The notes: generated by a model not told the origin, from the letters alone. DNA of 17,484 bases from JAYQUR01 sp038133505 (GCA_038133505.1 JAYPTI010000057.1:1-17484), one strand, 5' to 3'. Numbered from the stretch's first letter, positions 6,699 to 15,196 are shown. A program made the numbers and translations.

Positions 6699-7994
6699 AT
6701 GGCCATTCCAAGATATTCGCGGCCCCGGATGGCGGAAATCTGGGAGCCTGAGAACAAGTTCCGCATCTGGTTCGAAATCGAAGCGCACGCCTGCGATGCG
6801 CAGGCCGAGCTCGGCGTCATCCCCAAGGAAGCGGCGAAAGCCGTGTGGGACCGTGGCGCGTTCGAGATCGATCGCATCGACGAGATCGAGCGCGAGACCA
6901 AGCACGACGTCATCGCGTTCCTGACCAATCTCGCCGAGCATGTCGGCGACGAGGCGCGTTTCGTCCATCAGGGCATGACGTCGTCCGACGTGCTCGATAC
7001 CTGCCTCGCGGTGCAGCTGACCCAGGCGACGGACATCCTGATCGAGGATATCGACGCGCTCCTCGCGGCGCTGAAAGCGCGGGCGGAAGAGCACAAACTC
7101 ACGCCGACCATCGGGCGCAGCCACGGCATCCATGCCGAGCCGACGACGTTCGGGGTGAAGCTCGCGGGCCACTATGCCGAGTTCGCGCGCAACCGCGACC
7201 GGCTCGTCGCCGCGCGCGCCGAGATCGCGACCTGCGCCATCTCCGGCGCCGTCGGCACGTTCGCAAACATCGACCCGCGCGTGGAAGAACACGTGGCGAA
7301 GGCGATGGGACTCGCCTCGGAGCCCGTGTCGACGCAGGTCATCCCGCGCGACCGGCACGCGATGTATTTCGCGATCCTCGGCGTGATCGCATCGTCGGCG
7401 GAGCGGCTGGCGGTCGAGATCCGGCATCTGCAGCGGACGGAGCTGCGCGAGGCCGAGGAGTATTTCTCGCCGGGCCAGAAGGGCTCGTCGGCGATGCCGC
7501 ACAAGCGCAACCCGGTTCTGACCGAAAACATCACGGGGCTCGTGCGCATGGTGCGGTCCTACGCCATGCCCGCGATGGAGAACGTCGCGCTGTGGCACGA
7601 GCGGGATATTTCGCACTCCTCGGTCGAACGCATGATCGGCCCCGACGCGACGATCACGCTCGATTTCCTGCTCGCGCGCCTGACCGGCGTGATCGAGAAG
7701 CTGGTCGTCTATCCCGACCGGATGCAGGAGAACCTGGACGCGCTCGGCGGCCTCGTGTTCTCGCAGCGCGTCCTGCTCGCGCTCACGCAGGCGGGCATGA
7801 GTCGCGAGGGCGCCTACGCCGCCGTGCAGCGCAACGCGATGGAGTCGTGGTCGACGGGGAAATCGTTCCTCGATCTGCTGAAAGCGGACCCCGAGGTGTC
7901 GTCCAAGGTCGAGGCAGCCGTCCTCGAGGAGATGTTCGACCTCGGCTATCACACGAAGAACGTGGACGCGATCTTCAAGCGGGTCTTCGGCTAG
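6699..7994 (+). CDS. purB: Adenylosuccinate lyase
   Basis: PurB cleaves SAICAR to AICAR plus fumarate, and adenylosuccinate to AMP plus fumarate, in the cytosol. The 431-residue length is standard. The N-terminus MAIPRYSRPRMAEIWEPENKF is typical of PurB and fixes the start. TSSDVLDT (94-101), GRSHGIHAEPTTFG (139-152, with the catalytic His region) and the fumarase/ASL signature GSSAMPHKRNP (262-272, with the mobile-loop serine) are intact. Ribosome-site complementarity is poor before the ATG. The 52-bp spacer from the MFS gene contains no convincing promoter, though a TGATAA element sits close to the start codon. It converges on the zeta-inhibitor gene across a strong hairpin. It opens the purine gene cluster of this window. 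Confidence 0.98.
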   Translation: MAIPRYSRPRMAEIWEPENKFRIWFEIEAHACDAQAELGVIPKEAAKAVWDRGAFEIDRIDEIERETKHDVIAFLTNLAEHVGDEARFVHQGMTSSDVLDTCLAVQLTQATDILIEDIDALLAALKARAEEHKLTPTIGRSHGIHAEPTTFGVKLAGHYAEFARNRDRLVAARAEIATCAISGAVGTFANIDPRVEEHVAKAMGLASEPVSTQVIPRDRHAMYFAILGVIASSAERLAVEIRHLQRTELREAEEYFSPGQKGSSAMPHKRNPVLTENITGLVRMVRSYAMPAMENVALWHERDISHSSVERMIGPDATITLDFLLARLTGVIEKLVVYPDRMQENLDALGGLVFSQRVLLALTQAGMSREGAYAAVQRNAMESWSTGKSFLDLLKADPEVSSKVEAAVLEEMFDLGYHTKNVDAIFKRVFG

Positions 7995-8012
7995 CGGCTA
8001 TCCCGAAACGGA

Positions 8013-8047
8013 ACCGGCCCGCCCCTCGTCGGAGGGCGTGGGCCGGT
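8013..8047. terminator. Bidirectional terminator-like hairpin between purB and the zeta gene
   Basis: ACCGGCCC (8013-8020) pairs perfectly with GGGCCGGT (8040-8047). GCCC/GGGC (8021-8024 with 8034-8037) adds an inner stem around a CTCGTCGGA loop. The hairpin sits in the gap between convergent genes. There is no U-run on the plus side and only a weak T-rich stretch (TTCCGTTT) on the minus side, so it may act as a pause or mRNA-stabilising structure as much as an intrinsic terminator. Confidence 0.65.
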
Positions 8048-8069
8048 GCGTTCGTGCGTAAACGGAAAT

Positions 8070-8393
8070 TCAGGATTCGGCGTTGATCTGGCGCTCGGCC
8101 TCTTCGAGAAGGCGGACCATTTCCTTGCGCAGCGTGTTTTCGTCCATCGGGACGTTACGCTCCGCGAAGTCCTTGAGCACCTTGCGGACGACGTCGTCGT
8201 CGCCGGGCTCCTCGAAGTCCGCCAGAACGACATCCTTCGCGTAATCCAGCGCCTGATTGTCAGGCATGCCGAGCAGGTTGGCCGCCCAAAGGCCAAGCAG
8301 GCGATTGCGCCGAGACGTGATCCGGAAAAGCTTCTCCTGATCTCGCTGGTATTTCGCCTCGAAACTCTTCTCGCGCTCGTCGAATGTCGTCAT
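8070..8393 (-). CDS. DUF1476 protein, F1-ATPase inhibitor zeta subunit
   Basis: This 107-residue charged helical protein of the DUF1476 family starts TTFDEREKSFEAKYQRDQEK and continues ITSRRNRLLGLWAANLLG, both typical of the family. In Paracoccus denitrificans the family member is the zeta subunit, which inserts its N-terminus into F1-ATPase and blocks ATP hydrolysis. The first ~20 residues here correspond to that inhibitory region, and the rest should form the four-helix body. There is no signal peptide, and it should act at the cytoplasmic face on ATP synthase. A GGAG ribosome site lies about 11 bases before the ATG. In many alphaproteobacteria this gene neighbours purB and purC. It diverges from the NRDE gene across 112 bp, with a weak TTGAAA/TAGATC-type promoter on the minus strand. 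Confidence 0.93.
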   Translation of the reverse strand: MTTFDEREKSFEAKYQRDQEKLFRITSRRNRLLGLWAANLLGMPDNQALDYAKDVVLADFEEPGDDDVVRKVLKDFAERNVPMDENTLRKEMVRLLEEAERQINAES

Positions 8394-8505
8394 TACGTGT
8401 CAGCTCCTATAGCGTTGTGCCTTAGATCGGCTATTCGGCGAAAGATTTCAAGCGCGCCGTTTGCGTGATATGGCCGCACTCCGCCGAACCTGCTATCGAA
8501 GGGTC

Positions 8506-9270
8506 ATGTGTACAGTCGTATTGCTACGGCGGCCTGACAGCGACTGGCCGCTCCTGATGGCCGCAAACCGCGACGAAATGGCCGGCCGGCCGTGGGATGC
8601 GCCGGCCCGCCATTGGCCGGACCGGGAGAACGTCGTCGCCGGGATCGACCGGCTGGCGGGCGGCACCTGGATGGGCCTCAACGACGAGGGCGTCGTCGCG
8701 GGGATCCTGAACCGGCGCGATTCCCTCGGCCCCGACCCGACGCTGCGCTCGCGCGGCGAAATCGTCCTCGAAGCGCTGGATCACGCCGACGCGGCCGACG
8801 CGGCGGACGCGCTGTCGGCGCTCGACGGCCGGGCCTACCGCTCGTTCAATCTCGTGATCGCCGACAATCGCGACGCGTACTGGCTGAAAAGCCTCGGCGC
8901 GTCGGGCGGCGGACGCGTCGAGGTCCACGAAATTCCCGAGGGCCTCTCGATGCTGACGGCCTTCGACATGAACGATTCCGCGTCGCCGAGAACGGCCTAT
9001 TTCAAGCCGAAATTCGAGGCAGCGGCGCTTCCCGACGTCGAGGCGGGCGACTGGACGGGCTGGATTTCCCTGCTGTCGAGCGAGGAACACGGCGCGGATA
9101 CCGATTCCCGGGATGCCATGCGCATCCGCACGGATTTCGGCTTCGGCACCCTGTCGAGCTCCCTGGTCGCGCTCTCCGCCATCGGCGCGGACGGCCGCAA
9201 GCCGGTCTGGCTGTTCGCCAACGGCGCGCCGGGCGAGGCTCCCCACGAGCCGGTCGACCTCACGCCTTGA
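8506..9270 (+). CDS. NRDE family protein (TANGO2-like)
   Basis: This 254-residue protein of the NRDE/TANGO2 family shows the diagnostic start MCTVVLLRRP and the NRDE tetrad at residues 21-24. GGTWMGLNDEGVVAGILNRR and a C-terminal FGTLSSSLVAL also match. An upstream TTG at 8461 would add 15 residues before the family-invariant MCT start, so I chose the ATG at 8506, which has a GAAGGG ribosome site four bases away. Cys2 would become N-terminal after Met removal and is probably important, since it is conserved in the family. The biochemical function is poorly defined; human TANGO2 is linked to lipid, haem or CoA-related metabolism. The gene lies between the zeta-inhibitor and purC and converges on a small membrane-protein gene with a 10-bp gap. 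Confidence 0.88.
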   Translation: MCTVVLLRRPDSDWPLLMAANRDEMAGRPWDAPARHWPDRENVVAGIDRLAGGTWMGLNDEGVVAGILNRRDSLGPDPTLRSRGEIVLEALDHADAADAADALSALDGRAYRSFNLVIADNRDAYWLKSLGASGGGRVEVHEIPEGLSMLTAFDMNDSASPRTAYFKPKFEAAALPDVEAGDWTGWISLLSSEEHGADTDSRDAMRIRTDFGFGTLSSSLVALSAIGADGRKPVWLFANGAPGEAPHEPVDLTP

Positions 9271-9280
9271 AAGCGGCCGT

Positions 9281-9466
9281 CTAGGCGGGCCGCGTGCCGT
9301 CCTTGGGACCCGCGAAGAGCCAGATCAGGAAGCCCAGGATCGGCAGAAGGATGATCAGGACGATCCACAGAACCTTCGAGCCGGTCTCCGCGCAGCTGCC
9401 GAGAATCTTCACGATCGCCCAGATATCGAGGACCAAAACGATCAGGCCGAAAATACCGCTCAGCAC
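9281..9466 (-). CDS. Small two-helix membrane protein, PLDc_N-like
   Basis: This 61-residue protein is made almost wholly of two transmembrane helices (about 2-24 and 31-51). They are separated by SCAETGSK, with a short positively charged tail GPKDGTRPA. The pattern WIVLIILLPILGFLIWLFAGPK is characteristic of the phospholipase D/nuclease N-terminal (PLDc_N) membrane module, which here stands alone without any catalytic domain. The start is GTG at 9464-9466, supported by a strong AAGGAG six bases upstream. It diverges from purC and converges on the NRDE gene. The role is unknown, probably in the inner membrane. Confidence 0.82.
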   Translation of the reverse strand: MLSGIFGLIVLVLDIWAIVKILGSCAETGSKVLWIVLIILLPILGFLIWLFAGPKDGTRPA

Positions 9467-9517
9467 GTGGAACTCCTTGTTTGGTTAACGCCGGCTAATG
9501 GGAATGGATTCGCCCCT

Positions 9518-9545
9518 TTGAACCGGCCTCCGGATTCGCTATATC
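9518..9545 (+). promoter_or_regulatory. Candidate sigma-70-type promoter for purC
   Basis: TTGAAC (9518-9523) and TATATC (9540-9545) are separated by 16 bp and lie in the 134-bp divergent gap upstream of purC. Each hexamer matches the consensus at about four of six positions. A leader of roughly 50 bases would follow before the ATG at 9601. This is inference from sequence only, since alphaproteobacterial promoters vary. Confidence 0.4.
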
Positions 9546-9600
9546 TCACCGGTAAGCGTGTCCAGTGTGGCACGCCCTCCCCGTAAAACCGAGGCACATT

Positions 9601-10368
<768 letters not shown>

Positions 10369-10391
10369 GCGGTTTTCCGCCAGACGTCTTG

Positions 10392-11045
10392 ATGTCTCGT
10401 ATTACGCTGTCTTTCGACAACGGCCCCGAGCCGGAGGTCACGCCGCGCGTGCTCGATCTGCTCGCACAGCACGGCGTGGCATCGACCTTCTTCGTTCTCG
10501 GCCACAAGATGGCGGAGCCGGCGCGGCGCAAGCTTGCGGAGCGGGCGCATTCCGAAGGCCACTGGATCGGCAACCACACCTGGACGCACGAGATCCCGCT
10601 GGGGCTGAACGCCGACGCGGGCGCGCCGGAGGCTGAAATCGGCGAGACGCAGCGCGTCATCGGGTCCCTCGCCCATCCCGACCGCTTCTTCCGGCCGTTC
10701 GGCCAGGGCGGCAATCTGGACAGTCGCATCCTCAGCCCGGCGGCGCGCGACTACCTGATCGACGGCGGCTACAGCTGCGTTCTGTGGAATTCGGTGCCGG
10801 GCGACTGGAAGCCGGGCGACGGCTGGTTCGACAACGCACTCGAAGATGCCGCGCGCGCCGACTGGACGCTGATGGTCCTCCACGACCTGCCGGACGCCTG
10901 CATCGGCAAGCTCGACGATTTCCTCAATGCGCTGCGCGATGCGGGCCACGAGATCGTCCAGGAGTTTCCGCCGTCCTGCCTGCCGATCGCCCGCGGCGCC
11001 TACGTCCGCCCGGACGCAATGCCGCCGCTGGCGGACGCGGCCTAG
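10392..11045 (+). CDS. Polysaccharide deacetylase-like (NodB fold) protein, cytosolic, Asp-to-Asn in motif 1
   Basis: This 217-residue protein has the NodB homology fold. Motif 1 is SFDNGPEP (Asp9, Asn10), where TFDDG is usual. Motif 2 is HTWTH (His62, His66), the motif 3-like segment is RPFGQGGN (101-108), and the C-terminal motif is LMVLHDLP with His164. The usual second Asp, a metal ligand, is Asn here, while the catalytic-base Asp and both His ligands remain. No signal peptide or membrane anchor is seen, so a cytosolic small-molecule amidohydrolase role is as likely as polysaccharide deacetylation. Allantoinase PuuE shows that this fold can act in purine metabolism, but no such claim is proven here. 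It starts 23 bp after purC without a clear ribosome site, so co-translation with purC is likely. It converges on the CmcJ-like gene with a 9-bp gap. Confidence 0.85.
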   Translation: MSRITLSFDNGPEPEVTPRVLDLLAQHGVASTFFVLGHKMAEPARRKLAERAHSEGHWIGNHTWTHEIPLGLNADAGAPEAEIGETQRVIGSLAHPDRFFRPFGQGGNLDSRILSPAARDYLIDGGYSCVLWNSVPGDWKPGDGWFDNALEDAARADWTLMVLHDLPDACIGKLDDFLNALRDAGHEIVQEFPPSCLPIARGAYVRPDAMPPLADAA

Positions 11046-11054
11046 AAAACCCGC

Positions 11055-11873
11055 TCAGAAAAAAACGAACGTGCGCGTTTCGATGCTCTCTCGGAACGGC
11101 GCGTCCGCAGGCGTGTTCGGGTCCGCGAACGCCGAATGCGCGGTAAAGCGCGCGACGCTCTCGTCCGAATCGTAGCATTTGATCAGCATCGCCTCGTCCG
11201 GCTCCATGTCCGGCACGTAGTACCAGCGCGTGTCCGGGTTGTAGACCATGTGCTGGATCTCGCCGATGCGATCCTTGGCGCGGCGCTCGGTCGAGACGAG
11301 GTCGGCATCGTCGATGGTGCGCGCATCCGCGATGGCGAGCGGCATCGATTTCACCGGCTTCCGGTTGCCGCGCCAGACGTTCACGATCGCCATCCGGCCT
11401 TTCAGAAGCTCTTCAGCCTCCGCGTCGCCGACCTGATCGCGCAGGCGCTGCGGGCCGGAGCGCGCCGTGTAGTCGTTATGGACCATCTGGACCGGCTCGC
11501 GGACGACGCGCTTTACGCGCGTCTCGTCGTCGCCGGCGCGCAGCGTGTGGTCGAAGACGATGACCTTCTTCGCGCCGAGTTCCTTCTTCAGCAGCTCCTC
11601 GACCTCGAGGTCGTAGACCTTCGTCCGCTGTTCCTCGTCGTAGAAATCGACGTCGGTATGGTGGTTCACGATGGCGAAGCCCTCGCGGTCGAGCGAGATT
11701 TCGCCGAGGCGCGGGCGCGCGTTCTCGATGCGGACGGCGTGCTCCGCGTGCTCGCCCTCGTACTGGTGCAGCTTGAGAACGCCCGGCTCGTTCGGCACGC
11801 TGACGGGCGTCGAGCCTCGGACGACGAATTTGAGCGGCGCGGTGACGGTCTCGATCTGGGCGGTGTCGGGCAT
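11055..11873 (-). CDS. CmcJ/NvfI family oxidoreductase
   Basis: This 272-residue protein resembles the CmcJ/NvfI/AsaB-type family, which has a fold related to Fe(II)/2-oxoglutarate oxygenases. Visible landmarks are VNHHTDVDFYDE (69-80), QMVHNDYT with His132 and Asp134, which could form the HxD metal motif, NVWRGNRKPVKSMPLAIADARTI, and WYYVPDMEPDEAMLIKCYDS (217-236). His246 in FTAHSAF (candidate distal ligand) and the C-terminal FRESIETRTFVFF follow, with Arg261 and Arg267 as possible co-substrate binders. A strong GGAGG ribosome site precedes the ATG. It is cytosolic. It lies on the opposite strand inside the purine cluster, splitting purC from purS, and diverges from purS across 190 bp. The substrate is unknown, and metal-ligand assignments are inferred from pattern. 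Confidence 0.85.
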   Translation of the reverse strand: MPDTAQIETVTAPLKFVVRGSTPVSVPNEPGVLKLHQYEGEHAEHAVRIENARPRLGEISLDREGFAIVNHHTDVDFYDEEQRTKVYDLEVEELLKKELGAKKVIVFDHTLRAGDDETRVKRVVREPVQMVHNDYTARSGPQRLRDQVGDAEAEELLKGRMAIVNVWRGNRKPVKSMPLAIADARTIDDADLVSTERRAKDRIGEIQHMVYNPDTRWYYVPDMEPDEAMLIKCYDSDESVARFTAHSAFADPNTPADAPFRESIETRTFVFF

Positions 11874-11974
11874 TTCCGTTTCCTCCGGTTCGCGCAGGCT
11901 TCGTTACGCGACTGCGATATGCGCCCGATTTAACCTTTTCGCCGGGCGATGCAATCGGCAAAAGGATCAAATCT

Positions 11975-11995
11975 TTCTTGCGGTTCCCGAAAGAA
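11975..11995. promoter_or_regulatory. Interrupted inverted repeat upstream of purS
   Basis: TTCTTnCGG (11975-11983) and CCGnAAGAA (11987-11995) form a near-perfect 9-bp inverted repeat with one central mismatch and a 3-bp spacer. It lies in the 190-bp divergent gap between the CmcJ-like gene and purS, about 68 bp before the purS ATG. Its size and symmetry fit a dimeric-regulator operator. The bound protein is unknown. Confidence 0.4.
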
Positions 11996-12020
11996 TGGCC
12001 GAAATCGCCTGGAAATCCTC

Positions 12021-12048
12021 GAATCCGCGTGAGATTCGGCTGCAGCCG
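12021..12048 (+). promoter_or_regulatory. Hairpin and palindrome just upstream of purS
   Basis: GAATC (12021-12025) and GATTC (12033-12037) form a small inverted repeat. It is followed directly by the perfect 12-bp palindrome CGGCTGCAGCCG (12037-12048). The pair ends 15 bases before the purS ATG, which has no obvious Shine-Dalgarno. They may affect translation or be a regulator site. The evidence is symmetry alone. Confidence 0.3.
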
Positions 12049-12063
12049 GGCTAAACATCGCTC

Positions 12064-12306
12064 ATGAAGGCGCTCATCCACATCACACTCAAGAACGGCG
12101 TTCTGGACCCGCAGGGCAAGGCCATCGAGCATGCGCTCGGCGGTCTCGGCTTCGGCGGAATCGACCAGGTTCGCCAGGGCAAATACATCGAGATCGACCT
12201 CGCGGAAACCGATCCCGCCAAGGCTCGGCCGGCGCTCGAGGCGATGTGCGAAAAGCTGCTCGCGAACACGGTAATCGAGAATTACGAGATAGACCTCGGC
12301 GAATGA
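12064..12306 (+). CDS. purS: Phosphoribosylformylglycinamidine synthase subunit PurS
   Basis: This 80-residue protein has the typical PurS sequence: start MKALIHITLKNGVLDPQGKAIEHAL, central LGFGGIDQVRQGKYIEIDL and C-terminal CEKLLANTVIENYEI. PurS is the small scaffold that joins PurL and PurQ into the FGAM synthase complex, which converts FGAR, ATP and glutamine to FGAM. A separate PurS accompanies the small form of PurL, as seen here. The ATG lacks a strong ribosome site. Its TGA overlaps the purQ ATG (ATGA), giving translational coupling. It heads the purS-purQ-purL block, which must have its own promoter because the gene upstream is on the other strand. Confidence 0.97.
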   Translation: MKALIHITLKNGVLDPQGKAIEHALGGLGFGGIDQVRQGKYIEIDLAETDPAKARPALEAMCEKLLANTVIENYEIDLGE

Positions 12307-13001
12307 AATCGGCCGTCATCGTCTTTCCGGGTTCGAACTGCGACCGCGACGTCCAGGTCGCGCTGCGCGACAGCGCGGGCTCGGAGCCGGTGATGCACTG
12401 GCACGGCGACGCGAACCTGCCCGACGTCGACCTGATCGTGGTGCCCGGCGGGTTTTCCTATGGCGACTATCTGCGCTCCGGCGCGATGGCCGCGCATTCG
12501 CCGGTAATGCGCGAGGTCGTCTCGAGGGCCAACGCCGGCGTGCCGGTGCTCGGCATCTGCAACGGCTTCCAGATCCTGACCGAGACCGGCCTGCTGCCGG
12601 GCGTGCTGATGCGCAACGCCGGGCTCAAGTTCCTGTGCCGCGACGTCGACCTGCGGGTCGAGTGCACCGATACGGTCTTCACGCGCGACTACATCGACGG
12701 CCAGATCATCCGCATCCCGATCGCCCATAATGAAGGCAACTATTTCGCCGACGACGAGACGCTGGCGCGGCTGGAGGGCGAGAACCGCATCGCGTTCCGC
12801 TATTGCGACGCGCAGGGGAACGTGACGGCGGCGGCGAACCCCAACGGTTCGGCGCACGGCATCGCGGGCATCCTCAACGAAGCGCGCAACGTGCTCGGCA
12901 TGATGCCGCATCCGGAGCGCCTTGCCGAAGCGGTGCTCGGCGGGACGGACGGCCGGCCGATGTTCGACGGGCTGGTCGAAGCGCTGGCCGACGCGGCATG
13001 A
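12303..13001 (+). CDS. purQ: Phosphoribosylformylglycinamidine synthase subunit PurQ (glutaminase)
   Basis: PurQ is a 232-residue class I glutamine amidotransferase that supplies ammonia to PurL. The start MKSAVIVFPGSNCDRD is typical and uses the ATG overlapping the purS stop (ATGA). Upstream in-frame codons at 12246 only extend into purS. The catalytic Cys86 lies in PVLGICNGFQ, and His203 and Glu205 lie in GMMPHPER, so the triad is complete. VPGGFSYGDYLRSGA (47-61) is the conserved oxyanion-strand region. Its TGA overlaps the ATG of purL, again by ATGA. Stoichiometric synthesis of the three FGAM synthase subunits is the likely reason for the overlaps. Confidence 0.98.
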   Translation: MKSAVIVFPGSNCDRDVQVALRDSAGSEPVMHWHGDANLPDVDLIVVPGGFSYGDYLRSGAMAAHSPVMREVVSRANAGVPVLGICNGFQILTETGLLPGVLMRNAGLKFLCRDVDLRVECTDTVFTRDYIDGQIIRIPIAHNEGNYFADDETLARLEGENRIAFRYCDAQGNVTAAANPNGSAHGIAGILNEARNVLGMMPHPERLAEAVLGGTDGRPMFDGLVEALADAA

Positions 13002-15196
13002 CCGCCATCACGCCCGAAATCGTCGCCGAGCACGGCCTGTCGGCGGAAGAGTACGAGCGCGTGCTGCGCATCATGGGGCGCGAGCCCAACATGACCGAAC
13101 TCGGCATCTTCTCCGTCATGTGGTCGGAGCACTGCTCCTACAAGTCGTCCAAGGTGTGGCTGAAGAAGCTCCCGACCTCTGCGCCGTGGGTCATCTGCGG
13201 TCCCGGCGAGAATGCGGGCGTGATCGACATCGGCGACGGCAAGGCCTGCGTCTTCAAGATGGAGAGCCATAACCACCCGTCCTTCATCGAGCCCTATCAG
13301 GGGGCGGCGACAGGCGTCGGCGGCATCCTCCGCGACGTTTTCACGATGGGCGCGCGCCCCGTCGCCAACATGAACGCGCTGCGCTTCGGCATGCCCGATC
13401 ATCCGAAGACCCGCCACCTCGTCGGCGGCGTCGTCTCCGGCATTGGCGGCTACGGCAACTGCATGGGCATCCCGACGGTGGGCGGCGAGGTCAATTTCGA
13501 CCCCAGCTATAACGGCAACATCCTCGTCAACGCGATGACGGTGGGCGTCGCGGATGCAGACCGCATCTTCTATTCTGCGGCCGCGGGCATCGGCAACGCC
13601 GTCGTCTATGTCGGATCCAAGACGGGTCGCGACGGCATCCACGGCGCGACCATGGCGTCCGCCGAGTTCGACGATGCGTCCGAGGAAAAGCGCCCGACGG
13701 TCCAGGTCGGCGATCCCTTCACGGAAAAGCTGCTGCTGGAGGCCTGTCTCGAGCTAATGGCGACCGACGCCATCGTCGCGATCCAGGACATGGGCGCGGC
13801 CGGCCTCACGTCTTCGTCGGTGGAGATGTCCGACAAGGGCGGCGTCGGTATCGAGTTCGATCTCGACCGCGTGCCGATGCGCGAGGACGGCATGACGCCC
13901 TACGAGATCATGCTGTCCGAAAGCCAGGAGCGCATGCTCATGGTCCTCAAGCCGGGGCGCGAGGACATGGCGCGGGCGATCTTCGAGAAGTGGGAGCTCG
14001 ACTTCGCGATCATCGGCCGCGTGACGGACACCAACCGGCTGGTCCTCAAATGGCAGGGCGAAACGGTATGCGACATCCCCGTGCCGCCGCTGGTCGCGGA
14101 GGCGCCGGAGTACGAGCGCCCGTGGGTGCCGACCGAGCCGCCCGCCGCGCTCGCCGCCGCGGACGCGCTGTCCGGGATCGACACCGATCCCGTCGCGGCG
14201 CTGCGCAGCCTGATGGCCGATCCCGATCTCTGTTCGCGCCGCTGGGTGTGGGAGCAGTACGACCACATGGTGATGGGCGACACCGTCCAGCGCCCGGGCG
14301 GCGATGCCGCGGTGGTCCGCGTCCACGGCACGGACAGCGGCCTCGCCATCACCACCGACTGCACGCCGCGCTACTGCGTCGCCGACCCGGTTCAGGGCGG
14401 ACGCCAGGCCGTCGCCGAGGCGTGGCGCAACCTGACCGCCGCCGGCGCGACGCCGCTCGCGGTGACCGACAACATGAATTTCGGCAATCCCGAACGGCCC
14501 GAGATCATGGGCCAGTTCGCCGGCTGCATCGAGGGGATGGCGGAAGCGTGCACGGCGCTCGACTTCCCCGTCGTCTCCGGCAACGTCTCGCTCTACAACG
14601 AGACCAACGGCAAGGGCATCCTGCCGACGCCCGCGATCGGCGGCGTCGGACTCATCGAGAACGTCCGCACGGACATGACCGCGCCGGCCTTCGCGGCCGC
14701 GGGCGAGACGATCCTCGTCATCGGCGAAACGCAAGGCCATCTCGGCCGCTCCCTGTTCCTGCGCGCGATCGCCGGCCGCGACGAAGGCGCGCCGCCGCCG
14801 GTCGATCTCGCCGCCGAGCGCCGCAACGGCGACTTCGTGCGCGACCTGATCCGGGCAGGCAGCGTCAGCGCGTGTCACGACGTCTCCGACGGCGGACTTC
14901 TCGTCGCGATCGCGGAAATGGCGCTCGCGGGCGGCATCGGCGCCGGTATCGACGTGCCGGCCGGCCCCGTTCCGGCGCTCGCCTGGCTGTTCGGCGAGGA
15001 CCAGGGGCGCTACGTGGTAACGACGGTAGACCCGGTGTCGGTCCGCGTCCGGGCGGAGACGGCGGGCGTGCCCATTGCCGAAATCGGCCGCACCGGCGGG
15101 GCCCAGTTGACCGTCGGCAACGGCAATTCTATATCCCTCTCAGATCTCGAAGAGGCGCACGAGGGCTGGTTTCCGGCCTATATGTCAGCCCCCTGA
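12998..15196 (+). CDS. purL: Phosphoribosylformylglycinamidine synthase subunit PurL (small form)
   Basis: PurL is the catalytic subunit of FGAM synthase, a member of the AIR synthase-like ATP-binding superfamily. The product has 732 residues, the size of the PurS/PurQ-dependent form and far shorter than the fused enzyme of about 1300 residues. The start MTAITPEIVAEHGLSAEEY overlaps the purQ stop. The substrate-binding SEHCSYKS (43-50), MESHNHPSFIEPYQGAATGVGGI (88-110) and MGARP regions, the middle VQDMGAAG-like segment IQDMGAAGLTSS, and the second-half SACHDVSDGGLLVAIAEMA are all intact. The reading frame is uninterrupted. The last codons and the TGA are embedded in a perfect inverted repeat (15182-15199). 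bolA follows after 84 bp. Confidence 0.98.
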   Translation: MTAITPEIVAEHGLSAEEYERVLRIMGREPNMTELGIFSVMWSEHCSYKSSKVWLKKLPTSAPWVICGPGENAGVIDIGDGKACVFKMESHNHPSFIEPYQGAATGVGGILRDVFTMGARPVANMNALRFGMPDHPKTRHLVGGVVSGIGGYGNCMGIPTVGGEVNFDPSYNGNILVNAMTVGVADADRIFYSAAAGIGNAVVYVGSKTGRDGIHGATMASAEFDDASEEKRPTVQVGDPFTEKLLLEACLELMATDAIVAIQDMGAAGLTSSSVEMSDKGGVGIEFDLDRVPMREDGMTPYEIMLSESQERMLMVLKPGREDMARAIFEKWELDFAIIGRVTDTNRLVLKWQGETVCDIPVPPLVAEAPEYERPWVPTEPPAALAAADALSGIDTDPVAALRSLMADPDLCSRRWVWEQYDHMVMGDTVQRPGGDAAVVRVHGTDSGLAITTDCTPRYCVADPVQGGRQAVAEAWRNLTAAGATPLAVTDNMNFGNPERPEIMGQFAGCIEGMAEACTALDFPVVSGNVSLYNETNGKGILPTPAIGGVGLIENVRTDMTAPAFAAAGETILVIGETQGHLGRSLFLRAIAGRDEGAPPPVDLAAERRNGDFVRDLIRAGSVSACHDVSDGGLLVAIAEMALAGGIGAGIDVPAGPVPALAWLFGEDQGRYVVTTVDPVSVRVRAETAGVPIAEIGRTGGAQLTVGNGNSISLSDLEEAHEGWFPAYMSAP

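Noticed and set aside
6417..7952. A 511-codon minus-strand frame opposite purB
   Set aside because: The sequence is low-complexity and His/Arg/Asp-rich with no motifs. purB is unambiguous on the other strand.
12803..12997. Upstream extension of the purL frame by 65 codons
   Set aside because: The extension is the shadow of purQ. The family start MTAITPEIVAEHGL and the ATGA overlap fix the start at 12998.
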